This document shows, piece after piece, positions 1-7,392 of a stretch of 9,543 nucleotides of DNA (position 1 is its first letter; the number at the start of each line of letters is the position of its first letter). The notes beneath the pieces are model-generated. The model was not told the DNA's origin, made no database searches, and saw nothing but the letters and a program-made list of their open reading frames with translations. This stretch comes from JAAYUD01 sp036846645 (GTDB taxonomy: Bacteria > Bacteroidota > Bacteroidia > Bacteroidales > Bacteroidaceae). Location of the stretch: NCBI GenBank assembly GCA_036846645.1, contig DAIUBN010000124.1, forward strand, positions 1-9,543, in the 5' to 3' direction. The position numbers and the translations under genes are program-made.

Positions 1-770
1 ACGTTGCTCAACTCGAATCACAAGTCAGTACCGATAATTATCAGCTGGTGACAGACCAGTCTACTCTTGCAGATTACAAGCTGCAATTGAAACAATTGCT
101 GGAACTCGACGGTGACGAAGAAATGAACATCCAGATGCCGGAACTCGACAACCTGAATGTTTTGACCGCACTCCCTACAAAAAGTGATGTATTTATGTCG
201 GCTCTGACCAATCGTCCTGAGATTGAATCGAAGAAAGCAAGTATCAGTGCTTCCGATTTGAATATCAAAATAGCCAAAGCTGCATATCTACCAACAGTAA
301 GTCTGACTGGTGGACTGAGTACTTATAATGTAAGTGGCAGCGACTACGGTTTCTTGAAACAACTGAAGAATGCATGGAGCAACACAGTAGGTATCAGTGT
401 CAGTGTTCCAATTCTCGACAAGCGTGCCACCAAGAGTGCTATTCAAAGAGCTCAGTTGGCTAAGCAGACCAGCGAATTAGACCTACAAGATGAACAGAAA
501 ACCCTCTATAAAACAATCGAAGGATTTTGGCTAGACGCCAACAGCGCACAACAACGTTATGTAGCAGCCAAAGAAAAAGTAAAAAGCTCACAAACAAGTT
601 TCGACCTCATTCAAGAACAGTTCAAACTTGGATTGAAGAACATTATCGAACTACTCACCCAGAAGAACACATTGAGTTCTTCACAGCGTGAAATGCTGCA
701 AGCCAAATATATGGCACTTCTCAACACTCAGTTGCTGAAATACTATCAGGGTGATAAATTCACATTATAA
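1..770 (+). CDS. TolC-family outer-membrane efflux protein, 3' part
   Basis: This is the C-terminal part (about 255 residues) of an outer-membrane factor that forms the exit duct of a tripartite pump. The frame is open from base 3 with no stop, so the gene starts upstream of the window; the GTG at 48 is an internal valine codon. Visible features are a helical stretch reading LESQVSTDNYQLVT at the left edge, the LKQLLEL segment, the RPEI turn, a beta-hairpin region with AAYLPTVSLTGGLS, then GISVSVPILD followed by long Gln/Lys-rich helices ending near QFKLGLKNIIELL. These are hallmarks of the second TolC repeat. A full family member has about 430-490 residues, so roughly half is missing. The adaptor gene follows 28 bp downstream, which fits co-transcription. 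The family call is firm; the substrate is unknown. Confidence 0.93.
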   Translation, partial: VAQLESQVSTDNYQLVTDQSTLADYKLQLKQLLELDGDEEMNIQMPELDNLNVLTALPTKSDVFMSALTNRPEIESKKASISASDLNIKIAKAAYLPTVSLTGGLSTYNVSGSDYGFLKQLKNAWSNTVGISVSVPILDKRATKSAIQRAQLAKQTSELDLQDEQKTLYKTIEGFWLDANSAQQRYVAAKEKVKSSQTSFDLIQEQFKLGLKNIIELLTQKNTLSSSQREMLQAKYMALLNTQLLKYYQGDKFTL

Positions 771-798
771 AAAGAAATAAAACAAAATACATACTTCA

Positions 799-2001
799 AT
801 GAAAAAGAGAAATATAATTCTAATCGCTGTAGCTGCTGTTGCACTATTGGTAGTGCTCTACATGTGCTCTGGAAAGAAAACGGCTAGCAAGGTCACTTTC
901 GAGAATACGAAAGTTGCCAAAGGCGATATCGCCATCAGTATAACGGCTACCGGTACTGTCGAGGCCGATACAGTGAACGTTGGTACACAAGTTTCAGGTC
1001 TTGTCACTAAGATTATGGCCGACTATAACAGCGTCGTGAAGAAAGGGCAAGTCGTTGCCGAATTGGATAAGACATCACTCGAGGCAGATTTGAAGTCGAA
1101 ATCGGCAAGTGTGAAAAGTGCGGCGAGTGCTCTGCAATATCAAGCAAAGAACTTTAAGCGTTACCAACAGCTTCACGATAAACAGTTGGTGAGCCAAGCC
1201 GACTATGATACTGCTCTTGATAGCTACAACAAGGCAAAACAAGCATACGAAATAGCTATTCAAGATTTGGCCAAATCAAAGACCAATCTAGGTTATGCTA
1301 CTATTTACTCTCCCGTAGACGGAATAGTTCTGTCTCGCTCGGTAGCAGTAGGACAAACAGTTGCCGCTACTTATAGTACCCCTAAACTGTTCACCATAGC
1401 AAAGAATCTGGATGATCTGAGCGTTGTAGCAAAAGTTGATGAAGCAGATATAGGTAATGTAAGAGAAGGTCAACGCGTCACTTTCACCGTTGATGCTTTC
1501 CCTGAAGATACTTTCGAGGGCAGTGTGAAACAGGTTCGTCTCAATGCCGGTTCTACCAACAATGTCGTCACTTATCAAGTGATCATATCAGCAAATAATG
1601 AATTGAAAAAGCTGAAACCTAAATTGACAGCCAATGTGACAATCTATACTTCCGAAAAGAAAGGTGTATTGAGTGTCCCTGCAAAAGCATTGCGCTTCAC
1701 TCCCGACCAGACTTTGGTTGGAAAAGATGCAAAAGTAGTAGATTGCAACGCACCTCATAAACTTTGGACTAAAGAAGGCAATACATTTACTGCTCATGCT
1801 GTTCAGATTGGCATCACAAACGGAATGCGCACCGAGATTCTAAGTGGCATAAAAGAAGGACAACAAGTAATATTGGATGCTGTAGCAGCTGGTGGAATGA
1901 CCAATACACAGGCTTCAGATTCTTCTAGTAGCAGTGACAACTCATCACCGTTTATGCCTAAACATCCGGGGAATGACAAAAAGAGTAGCGTCAAAAAATA
2001 G
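799..2001 (+). CDS. Periplasmic adaptor subunit of ABC-type tripartite efflux pump (MacA/HlyD-like)
   Basis: The 400-residue protein links the inner-membrane ABC permease to the outer-membrane duct. Residues 1-4 are basic and 5-22 are a hydrophobic anchor, so it should be tethered to the inner membrane and face the periplasm. The first lipoyl half-motif lies at about 55-90 (GTVEADTVNVGTQVSG, VKKGQVVAELD). A helical hairpin spans about 92-165. The second lipoyl half is at about 165-200 (YATIYSPVDGIVLSRSVAVG), followed by beta-barrel and membrane-proximal domains to about 365. This order is that of MacA/HlyD adaptors. The last 30 residues are low-complexity, Ser-rich (373-383) and Lys-rich, and probably disordered. 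The leader is A-rich with no clear Shine-Dalgarno sequence, as usual in Bacteroidota. The ATPase gene follows after 11 bp. Lack of a lipobox cysteine in a proper signal context argues against a lipoprotein. Transported substrate cannot be deduced. Confidence 0.95.
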   Translation: MKKRNIILIAVAAVALLVVLYMCSGKKTASKVTFENTKVAKGDIAISITATGTVEADTVNVGTQVSGLVTKIMADYNSVVKKGQVVAELDKTSLEADLKSKSASVKSAASALQYQAKNFKRYQQLHDKQLVSQADYDTALDSYNKAKQAYEIAIQDLAKSKTNLGYATIYSPVDGIVLSRSVAVGQTVAATYSTPKLFTIAKNLDDLSVVAKVDEADIGNVREGQRVTFTVDAFPEDTFEGSVKQVRLNAGSTNNVVTYQVIISANNELKKLKPKLTANVTIYTSEKKGVLSVPAKALRFTPDQTLVGKDAKVVDCNAPHKLWTKEGNTFTAHAVQIGITNGMRTEILSGIKEGQQVILDAVAAGGMTNTQASDSSSSSDNSSPFMPKHPGNDKKSSVKK

Positions 2002-2012
2002 CGTTTAGAATT

Positions 2013-2756
2013 ATGAAACCTATTATAGAATTACAAGATATAAGACGGAACTTCATCGTTGGCGAAGAAGTAGTCCATGCTCTGCGTGGTGTTACTTTCA
2101 CCATTACCGAAGGAGAGTTTGTCACTATCATGGGAACTTCTGGTTCGGGTAAATCTACTTTGCTGAATCTTCTCGGTTGCCTCGATACTCCTACCAAAGG
2201 CGAATATCTGCTCGATGGTATATCGGTGAGGACAATGAGTAAGCCCCAACGTGCTATTCTTCGTAACCGGAAGATTGGATTCGTTTTTCAGAACTACAAC
2301 CTGCTCCCTAAAACAACAGCGGTAGAAAATGTAGAACTACCATTGATGTACAATGCTGCTGTCGGTGCTACCGAACGTCGTAAAAGGGCAATCGATGCAT
2401 TGGAGGCAGTAGGACTCGGAGATCGTCTGAATCATAAGTCGAATCAGATGTCGGGTGGTCAGATGCAGCGTGTGGCTATTGCCCGTGCTTTGGTCAACAA
2501 TCCGGCAGTGATTCTGGCCGATGAGGCTACCGGTAACTTGGATACCCGTACCTCTTTCGAGATATTGGTGCTCTTCCAGAAACTTCATGCCGAAGGTAGA
2601 ACGATTATTTTCGTCACTCACAATCCTGAGATTGCCAACTACTCTAGTCGGACAATCGTACTGCGTGATGGAAAAGTAAGAGATGATAAGGTTAATGATA
2701 ATATTCAGGATGCGGCAGCCAAACTGGCAACCATTCCACTTCCTGATGATAATTAG
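2013..2756 (+). CDS. ABC transporter ATP-binding protein (MacB/LolD-type)
   Basis: This 247-residue cytoplasmic ATPase powers the neighbouring permease. All nucleotide-binding elements are present: Walker A GTSGSGKST (41-49), Q-loop Q93 in FVFQNYNLLP, signature MSGGQ (146-150), Walker B VILADE (166-171) with catalytic E171, D-loop NLD (175-177) and H-loop H203 in FVTHNPE. The NLLP stretch after the Q-loop and the overall similarity place it in the MacB/LolD/FtsE group that pairs with FtsX-type permeases. A polar tail of about 25 residues follows the core domain. The permease begins 8 bp after its stop, so the two are almost certainly translated together. In E. coli MacB these two parts are fused; here they are separate genes. 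Its role follows from its neighbours rather than from its sequence alone. Confidence 0.97.
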   Translation: MKPIIELQDIRRNFIVGEEVVHALRGVTFTITEGEFVTIMGTSGSGKSTLLNLLGCLDTPTKGEYLLDGISVRTMSKPQRAILRNRKIGFVFQNYNLLPKTTAVENVELPLMYNAAVGATERRKRAIDALEAVGLGDRLNHKSNQMSGGQMQRVAIARALVNNPAVILADEATGNLDTRTSFEILVLFQKLHAEGRTIIFVTHNPEIANYSSRTIVLRDGKVRDDKVNDNIQDAAAKLATIPLPDDN

Positions 2757-2764
2757 AAGATATC

Positions 2765-3985
2765 ATGAACGGAACTAATTTATTTAAGATAGCCCTGAAG
2801 GCACTTGCCAACAACAAGATGCGTACTTTCCTCACTATGCTGGGTATTATTATCGGTGTAGGTTCAGTGATTACGATGCTTGCTATCGGTCAAGGTTCAA
2901 AACAGAGCATTCAATCTCAGATTGCCGAAATGGGCTCTAACATGATTATGATTCATCCAGGAGCCGATATGTTTGGCGGTGTTCGTCAAAGTGCCAGTTC
3001 AAACGAGACTTTGAAGCTCACCGATTATGAGAATATCTGCAAAGATGCCAAATATCTGTCGGGTGTAAGTCCCAACGTATCTAGCTCAGGTCAGTTCATT
3101 GCAGGTAGCAACAACTATCCGGCAAGTATTAATGGTGTGAGTTTGGATTACCTCAAAATCAGACAACTCTCGGTAGAGAATGGTGATATGTTCACCGAAC
3201 AAGATATCAAAACATCTGCCAAGGTATGTGTTATTGGTAAAACTATCGTGACCAATCTATTCCCTAATGGAGAAGATCCGGTAGGGCAGATTATCCGCTT
3301 CAACAGTATCCCATTCAGAATTGTCGGAGTGCTCAAATCCAAAGGTTACAACTCTATGGGACAAGATCAGGATGAAGTGGTACTTGCTCCTTACTCTACT
3401 GTCATGAAGAGAATCTTGGCACAGACCTACCTTCAAGGTATCTTTGCTTCTGCCATTACAGAAGATATGACACAAGATGCCATTAAGGATTTGACCGATA
3501 TTCTTCGTACCGACCATAAGCTGAAAGCTACCGACGATGATGATTTCAATATCCGCTCTCAAGAAGAGTTAAGTTCGATGATGAATTCTACTACCGGATT
3601 AATGACAACATTGCTGGCTTGCATTGCAGGTATCTCATTGGTTGTCGGTGGTATCGGTATCATGAACATCATGTATGTTTCGGTAACAGAAAGAACTCGC
3701 GAGATTGGTCTTCGAATGAGTGTCGGAGCTCGAGGAGTAGATATTCTGAGTCAATTCTTGATAGAAGCCATACTGATTAGTATCACCGGTGGTATTATCG
3801 GTGTTATTCTGGGAGTAGGCGCATCTTTTGCAGTCAAGTTCCTAGCCCACTGGCCTATCAGCATCCAGCTTTGGACAGTAGCTCTATCGTTCATTGTCTG
3901 CACCATCACTGGTATATTCTTTGGTTGGTATCCGGCAAAGAAAGCAGCCAATTTGGATCCAATCGATGCAATACGCTACGAATAA
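2765..3985 (+). CDS. ABC transporter permease, MacB/FtsX family
   Basis: The 406-residue inner-membrane subunit has the MacB layout. One N-terminal membrane helix (about 21-42) follows the amphipathic start LFKIALKALANNKMRTFLTMLG. A periplasmic MacB_PCD-like domain covers about 45-275. Three helices follow at about 279-305, 332-360 and 366-388. Diagnostic family motifs are LGIIIGVGSVI at the first helix, the GGIGIMNIM stretch with SVTERTREIGLRMSVGAR (306-323), and the closing PAKKAANLDPIDAIRYE. Such permeases do not pass substrate through the membrane helices. They transmit ATP hydrolysis to the periplasmic adaptor, which moves periplasmic substrates out through the TolC channel. It is the last gene of the pump operon. 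No strong hairpin terminator is visible after its stop, so read-through into the kinase gene is possible. Substrate is unknown; antibiotics, peptides and lipids are all handled by relatives. Confidence 0.96.
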   Translation: MNGTNLFKIALKALANNKMRTFLTMLGIIIGVGSVITMLAIGQGSKQSIQSQIAEMGSNMIMIHPGADMFGGVRQSASSNETLKLTDYENICKDAKYLSGVSPNVSSSGQFIAGSNNYPASINGVSLDYLKIRQLSVENGDMFTEQDIKTSAKVCVIGKTIVTNLFPNGEDPVGQIIRFNSIPFRIVGVLKSKGYNSMGQDQDEVVLAPYSTVMKRILAQTYLQGIFASAITEDMTQDAIKDLTDILRTDHKLKATDDDDFNIRSQEELSSMMNSTTGLMTTLLACIAGISLVVGGIGIMNIMYVSVTERTREIGLRMSVGARGVDILSQFLIEAILISITGGIIGVILGVGASFAVKFLAHWPISIQLWTVALSFIVCTITGIFFGWYPAKKAANLDPIDAIRYE

Positions 3986-4065
3986 TCAGTGTGCTAAAAA
4001 TAGAATAGGAATAAAAAGGTATTAGATTAAGGTAAAAGATTGTCAGGATTTAATGAATAAATAAT

Positions 4066-4073
4066 TATATTTG
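4066..4073 (+). promoter_or_regulatory. Putative Bacteroidota promoter (-7 box) before the kinase gene
   Basis: TATATTTG is an exact match to the phylum's -7 consensus TAnnTTTG. A weak -33 candidate, TTG at 4040-4042, lies 23 bp upstream, slightly further than the preferred 19-21 bp. Transcription would start a few bases after 4073. That places the possible GTG codon at 4076 at or before the RNA start, which favours the ATG at 4100 as the true start. The 3986-4065 stretch holds nothing else recognisable. Confidence 0.5.
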
Positions 4074-4099
4074 CAGTGAAACAGAAATTGAACATATTG

Positions 4100-5158
4100 A
4101 TGAGAAGGTCGTTTATGATACACGTCATTTGTTGGGGGATAATACTTTTATTCCCCCTCTGCTTCATTGAGCATACCGGCAACATCGCTCAGGACTTAGG
4201 ACATTATATGAGGATGTTCGGAGTGCAGCTCACTTATATCCTACCTTTCTATATCAATTATTTTCTTTTCATTCCGCGCTATTTGTTCAATGATAAACTG
4301 AAGTCATTCTATACAATCAATACGCTCACGGTAATCTTTTCGTTTGCCTTGATGTTGCTTTGGCAGTATGCTTGTCTCTTCTTGTTCCCCGAAATCAATC
4401 ATGGTCATTGGGATGGACATCATCCACCAAAATGGCCGATGTATTTTCAATATATTATATCATCTATCTTGTTCATCGGACTGAGTGTGGCTCTTCGTAT
4501 GGGTCAGCGTTGGGCAAAGTCTGACGAAGCACGCCGTGAAGCCGAAAAGAGTAGGGCTGAGGCCGAATTGAAGAATCTTCGCAACCAGCTCAATCCGCAC
4601 TTCTTGCTCAATACCCTCAATAATATCTACGCTTTGATAGCTTTCGATACTACAAAAGCTCAGCAAGTGGTAGAAGAATTGAGTCGTCTGCTTCGCCATG
4701 TACTCTATGAGAATCAGCAGAACTTTGTTCCTCTTCATAAAGAAGTAGAGTTTATGGGCAATTATATCGAACTGATGCGCATCAGAGTGACAGACAGTGT
4801 GTCGATCAATACCGATTTCGACATTACTTCCAATGATACCACTCCTATTGCGCCGCTCATTTTCATTTCGCTCATCGAGAACGCTTTCAAACACGGTATT
4901 TCTCCGTCCGAACCTAGTTATATCAATATTAAGATGTCTGAAGTTGGAGGAGATATTACTTGCGAGATTCGTAACAGCAACTTCCCCAAGAGCCATAACG
5001 ACAAGAGCGGTTCGGGTATCGGACTCGAGCAAGTAGGAAAACGGCTGGAACTGATGTACCCCAACCATTATTCGTGGGAAAAAGGAGTATCGGATGACGG
5101 CAAAGAATATTATTCTAAAATAGTAATATACCATGATACTGAGTTGCGCAATAGTTGA
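4100..5158 (+). CDS. Sensor histidine kinase, LytS/YehU-like (His_kinase family)
   Basis: The protein has 352 residues from the ATG at 4100; an in-frame GTG at 4076 would add eight, but it overlaps the promoter region. Four hydrophobic segments (about 6-24, 40-60, 75-96, 114-134) form the membrane part, with a His-rich loop (HGHWDGHHPPKW) before the last one. A charged coiled-coil linker (about 141-163) leads to the phosphoacceptor motif LNPHFLLN with His167. The ATP-binding domain has the N-box LIENAFKHG (258-266) and the glycine box GSGIGLEQVGKRL (304-316). This is the LytS/YehU class, which signals to LytTR regulators. The His-rich loop may bind metal, but that is a guess; the signal is unknown. 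Its 3' end overlaps the regulator gene by 26 bp, so they are translationally coupled. Position directly behind the pump suggests that it controls the pump. Confidence 0.94.
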   Translation: MRRSFMIHVICWGIILLFPLCFIEHTGNIAQDLGHYMRMFGVQLTYILPFYINYFLFIPRYLFNDKLKSFYTINTLTVIFSFALMLLWQYACLFLFPEINHGHWDGHHPPKWPMYFQYIISSILFIGLSVALRMGQRWAKSDEARREAEKSRAEAELKNLRNQLNPHFLLNTLNNIYALIAFDTTKAQQVVEELSRLLRHVLYENQQNFVPLHKEVEFMGNYIELMRIRVTDSVSINTDFDITSNDTTPIAPLIFISLIENAFKHGISPSEPSYINIKMSEVGGDITCEIRNSNFPKSHNDKSGSGIGLEQVGKRLELMYPNHYSWEKGVSDDGKEYYSKIVIYHDTELRNS

Positions 5159-5846
5159 TGACGAGCCTCTTGCACTTGGCTTGCTACAAAGTTATGTAGA
5201 GAAGACGCCTTTCCTTAAGTTGATAGGTAAGTATTCTAATGCTATTCAGGCAATGAAAGAGTTGCCCGATAGTGACGTAGATTTATTATTCCTTGATATT
5301 CAGATGCCCGAATTGAATGGCCTCGAGTTTTCAAAAATGCTTCAGCCACATACTAAGGTCGTTTTTACTACAGCATTCGGCCAGTATGCACTCGACGGAT
5401 ACAGAGTCAATGCACTCGACTATTTGTTGAAACCTATCTCATACGTCGATTTTCTGGAGGCGGCCAACAAAGCTTTGCAATGGTTTGAAATGTCGCAGCC
5501 CAAAGCAGCGAACGAAGAACATGAGATTCAGAGTATCTTTGTGAAGAGCGAATACAAACTCATTCAGATAGAACTGGCCAAGATACTTTATATAGAAGGA
5601 TTGAAAGACTACGTGAAGATTTACATAGAAGATACTCCACGTCCTATCCTCTCTTTAATGAATATGAAAGCGATGGAACAGTTGCTCCCTGCCTCACGTT
5701 TCATTAGAGTGCACCGTTCTTATATCGTTCAGAAAAATAAGATCAAAATAATCGACCATGGCCGAATAGTATTCGATAAGACCTATATACCTATTAGCGA
5801 CAGTTACAAAGAAAATTTCCAAAACTTCTTAGATCAAAGAAGCTGA
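5133..5846 (+). CDS. LytTR-family response regulator
   Basis: This 237-residue transcription factor is the partner of the overlapping kinase. The receiver domain (about 3-118) has the acidic pair D9/D10, phosphoacceptor D55 in LLFLDIQMPELNG, T79/T80 in VVFTTAF and K100 in YLLKPIS, so all catalytic residues are intact. After a short linker comes a LytTR DNA-binding domain (about 133-235), marked by FVKSEYKLIQI, the ILYIEGLKDYVKIY stretch and the RVHRSYIV motif (192-199). Regulators of this family usually bind direct repeats upstream of the target operon and often activate transporter or surface genes. The expected target, the promoter of the efflux operon, is outside the window, so no binding site can be proposed. 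The ATG at 5133 lies inside the kinase gene and gives the normal receiver N-terminus (SCAIVDDEPLA). Confidence 0.96.
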   Translation: MILSCAIVDDEPLALGLLQSYVEKTPFLKLIGKYSNAIQAMKELPDSDVDLLFLDIQMPELNGLEFSKMLQPHTKVVFTTAFGQYALDGYRVNALDYLLKPISYVDFLEAANKALQWFEMSQPKAANEEHEIQSIFVKSEYKLIQIELAKILYIEGLKDYVKIYIEDTPRPILSLMNMKAMEQLLPASRFIRVHRSYIVQKNKIKIIDHGRIVFDKTYIPISDSYKENFQNFLDQRS

Positions 5847-5847
5847 T

Positions 5848-5934
5848 TTTATTGAAAAGTGTATATTTTGCTTGTGTTTTTATATTGAAAAGTGTATATT
5901 TGAGGCGTATTTTCATATTGAAAAGTGTAAATCG
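5848..5934 (+). repeat. Three direct repeats with exact 33-bp period upstream of ATPase gene
   Basis: The 13-bp core ATTGAAAAGTGTA occurs at 5851-5863, 5884-5896 and 5917-5929, so the starts are exactly 33 bp apart. Copies 1 and 2 share the longer 18-bp core ATTGAAAAGTGTATATTT and a T-rich spacer end (GTGTTTT / GTATTTT). Copy 3 diverges after the 13-bp core, two to three bases before the start codon. A spacing of about three helical turns puts all copies on the same DNA face, as expected for binding sites of one oligomeric protein. Copy 2 includes an exact TATATTTG promoter box. The array is confined to the gap between the response regulator and the ATPase gene. I infer that it is a regulatory site for the ATPase gene. 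Confidence 0.85.
5871..5902 (+). promoter_or_regulatory. Putative promoter of the ATPase gene inside repeat 2
   Basis: TATATTTG at 5895-5902 matches the -7 consensus TAnnTTTG exactly. A partial -33 element, CTTG at 5871-5874, lies 20 bp upstream, the preferred distance. The RNA would begin near 5906-5912 and have a leader of about 25-30 bases that contains repeat copy 3. Copy 1 has one extra T (TATATTTTG) and so lacks an exact box. Confidence 0.55.
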
Positions 5935-5936
5935 CT

Positions 5937-7298
5937 ATGTTGTATAGAAAGATAAGTAAGTATATAGAAGACCATTTAAAATCTGGTTCAGACAAGATTC
6001 TTGTTCTTGAAGGCGCTAGACAGGTAGGCAAATCGTTTATCATCAGAGAAGTAGGCAAACGTCTCTTTAAGAACTTTGTGGAAGTCAATTTTGTAGAAGA
6101 CGCCGAAGGGGCACAACTTTTTAAGAATATTCGTACTACAGAAGAATTTTACTTGTCTTTGAGTATGATAGCAGGAAATAAGTTGGATAGGGAAGATAAT
6201 ACACTCATATTTCTTGATGAAATACAACATTATCCACAATACCTTACGATGCTTAAATTCTTCAGGGAAGAACATCGCTATCGATTTATCACAAGCGGAA
6301 GTCTGCTGGGTATCACTTTACGTTCGGCAACATCTATTCCAATAGGTAGCATTATTCGCAAAGAGATGTATCAACTTGATTTTGAAGAATTCCTTTTAGC
6401 CAATGGCTTTGGGCAAGATGCGGTTGAAGTAATGAGGAAGAAGTTCAAAAATCGAGAGAGCCTTGCAGAAGAATTACATCAACGCATGATGGATTTATTT
6501 CGTCGTTATCTTCTCGTTGGGGGAATGCCCGATGCGGTGAATGAATATCTTTCTTCTCATAATATAGTAAAGGTTAGGGAGATGCAAGAATCTATTCGGA
6601 TATTGTATGGTGATGATGCCTCGAAATACGAACAAGACAATGGCCGGCATCTTCTGATCCGCCGTATATATGATATGATACCTTCTCAGTTGGAAAACAA
6701 GAAAAAGCGTATTGTTGCCAATGATATCAGAGGGCAGAAGGGCGACCGTTTTAGTCGTTATGATGAGGAGTTTGAATACCTTGTTTCTTCGGGCATTACA
6801 ATTGATGCGCATGCCATCTCCAATCCTCATTATCCTTTAAAGGAGTCAGTTCAGAAAAATCTGCTCAAACTATATCTGAATGATGTGGGGATGCTTACCT
6901 CTCAATTATTTCATCATAATCTGCGTCCGATACTTGGCGACGAGCGGAGCATCAACCTTGGAGCGGTATATGAAAATGTTGTTGCACAAGAATTGAAAGC
7001 ACATGGTCATTCACTCTTCTATTATGACAACAGACAGAAAGGAGAGGTAGATTTTCTTATTGACGACTATTCTAATTTAAGCATTCTGCCCATAGAGGTT
7101 AAGTCGGGAAAAGACTATACGATACATAGTGCCTTGAACAACTTACTTTCTGTCGACGATTACAATGTCCATTTTGGAATGGTTTTATCGAATAATAGAG
7201 AAGTATATAGCAATAACAAAGTTGTTTATATGCCTATTTATTATGTGATGTTTTTCGATTTATCAACCGCTGAAGATGAAAATGCTGTTTTCTTTTAG
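5937..7298 (+). CDS. AAA-type ATPase with DUF4143-like C-terminal domain
   Basis: The 453-residue protein has an N-terminal P-loop domain: Walker A GARQVGKS (26-33), Walker B LIFLDEIQ (90-97) and a sensor-like TSGS (119-122). A middle segment carries the family motif VGGMPDAV (194-201). The C-terminal half resembles DUF4143 and shows a PD-(D/E)xK-like pattern: E346 in GAVYENVVAQEL, D372 in KGEVDFLI, and E387/K389 in PIEVKSG. This is the archaeal-type ATPase/DUF4143 family, found in many copies in Bacteroidales genomes and without a settled function. Length is about normal (380-460), and the protein looks intact, with no membrane segment or signal peptide. It stands alone with its own promoter and a 33-bp repeat array at its start, so it is probably independent of the two-component genes before it. 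A role in DNA transactions or defence is inference only. Confidence 0.92.
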   Translation: MLYRKISKYIEDHLKSGSDKILVLEGARQVGKSFIIREVGKRLFKNFVEVNFVEDAEGAQLFKNIRTTEEFYLSLSMIAGNKLDREDNTLIFLDEIQHYPQYLTMLKFFREEHRYRFITSGSLLGITLRSATSIPIGSIIRKEMYQLDFEEFLLANGFGQDAVEVMRKKFKNRESLAEELHQRMMDLFRRYLLVGGMPDAVNEYLSSHNIVKVREMQESIRILYGDDASKYEQDNGRHLLIRRIYDMIPSQLENKKKRIVANDIRGQKGDRFSRYDEEFEYLVSSGITIDAHAISNPHYPLKESVQKNLLKLYLNDVGMLTSQLFHHNLRPILGDERSINLGAVYENVVAQELKAHGHSLFYYDNRQKGEVDFLIDDYSNLSILPIEVKSGKDYTIHSALNNLLSVDDYNVHFGMVLSNNREVYSNNKVVYMPIYYVMFFDLSTAEDENAVFF

Positions 7299-7345
7299 TG
7301 CATTTCGTAAGTCTGTGTTTTATTCCTTTTCTTTCGCTTATTCCA

Positions 7346-7364
7346 TAGATTTGCACTAACTTTG
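7346..7364 (+). promoter_or_regulatory. Two tandem -7 boxes before the radical SAM gene
   Basis: TAGATTTG (7346-7353) and TAACTTTG (7357-7364) both match TAnnTTTG exactly and are separated by three bases. No good -33 TTTG lies at the usual distance; TTTC at 7332-7335 is a weak candidate for the second box. The start codon at 7393 leaves a short A/T-rich leader. This indicates that the gene has its own promoter, separate from the ATPase gene 94 bp upstream. Confidence 0.5.
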
Positions 7365-7392
7365 CTTCGACATATAAAAATAGATAGTTATT

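Noticed and set aside
48..770. GTG at 48 as the true start of the outer-membrane protein gene
   Set aside because: The frame is open upstream to the window edge and encodes conserved TolC helix sequence there, so the gene is cut by the window.
4460..5134. 224-codon open frame on the minus strand inside the kinase gene
   Set aside because: It lies fully antisense to a kinase with all expected motifs, and its translation shows no recognisable domain; it is a shadow frame.
5848..5934. CRISPR array
   Set aside because: There are only three copies, the non-repeated parts are about 15-20 bp and T-rich with partial similarity, and no cas gene is nearby.
5849..6088. Minus-strand frame of 79 codons reading through the 33-bp repeats as an 11-residue peptide repeat (IYTFQYxNT..)
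   Set aside because: The period is a multiple of three, so a frame through it repeats automatically. It overlaps the ATPase start and shows no other sign of coding.
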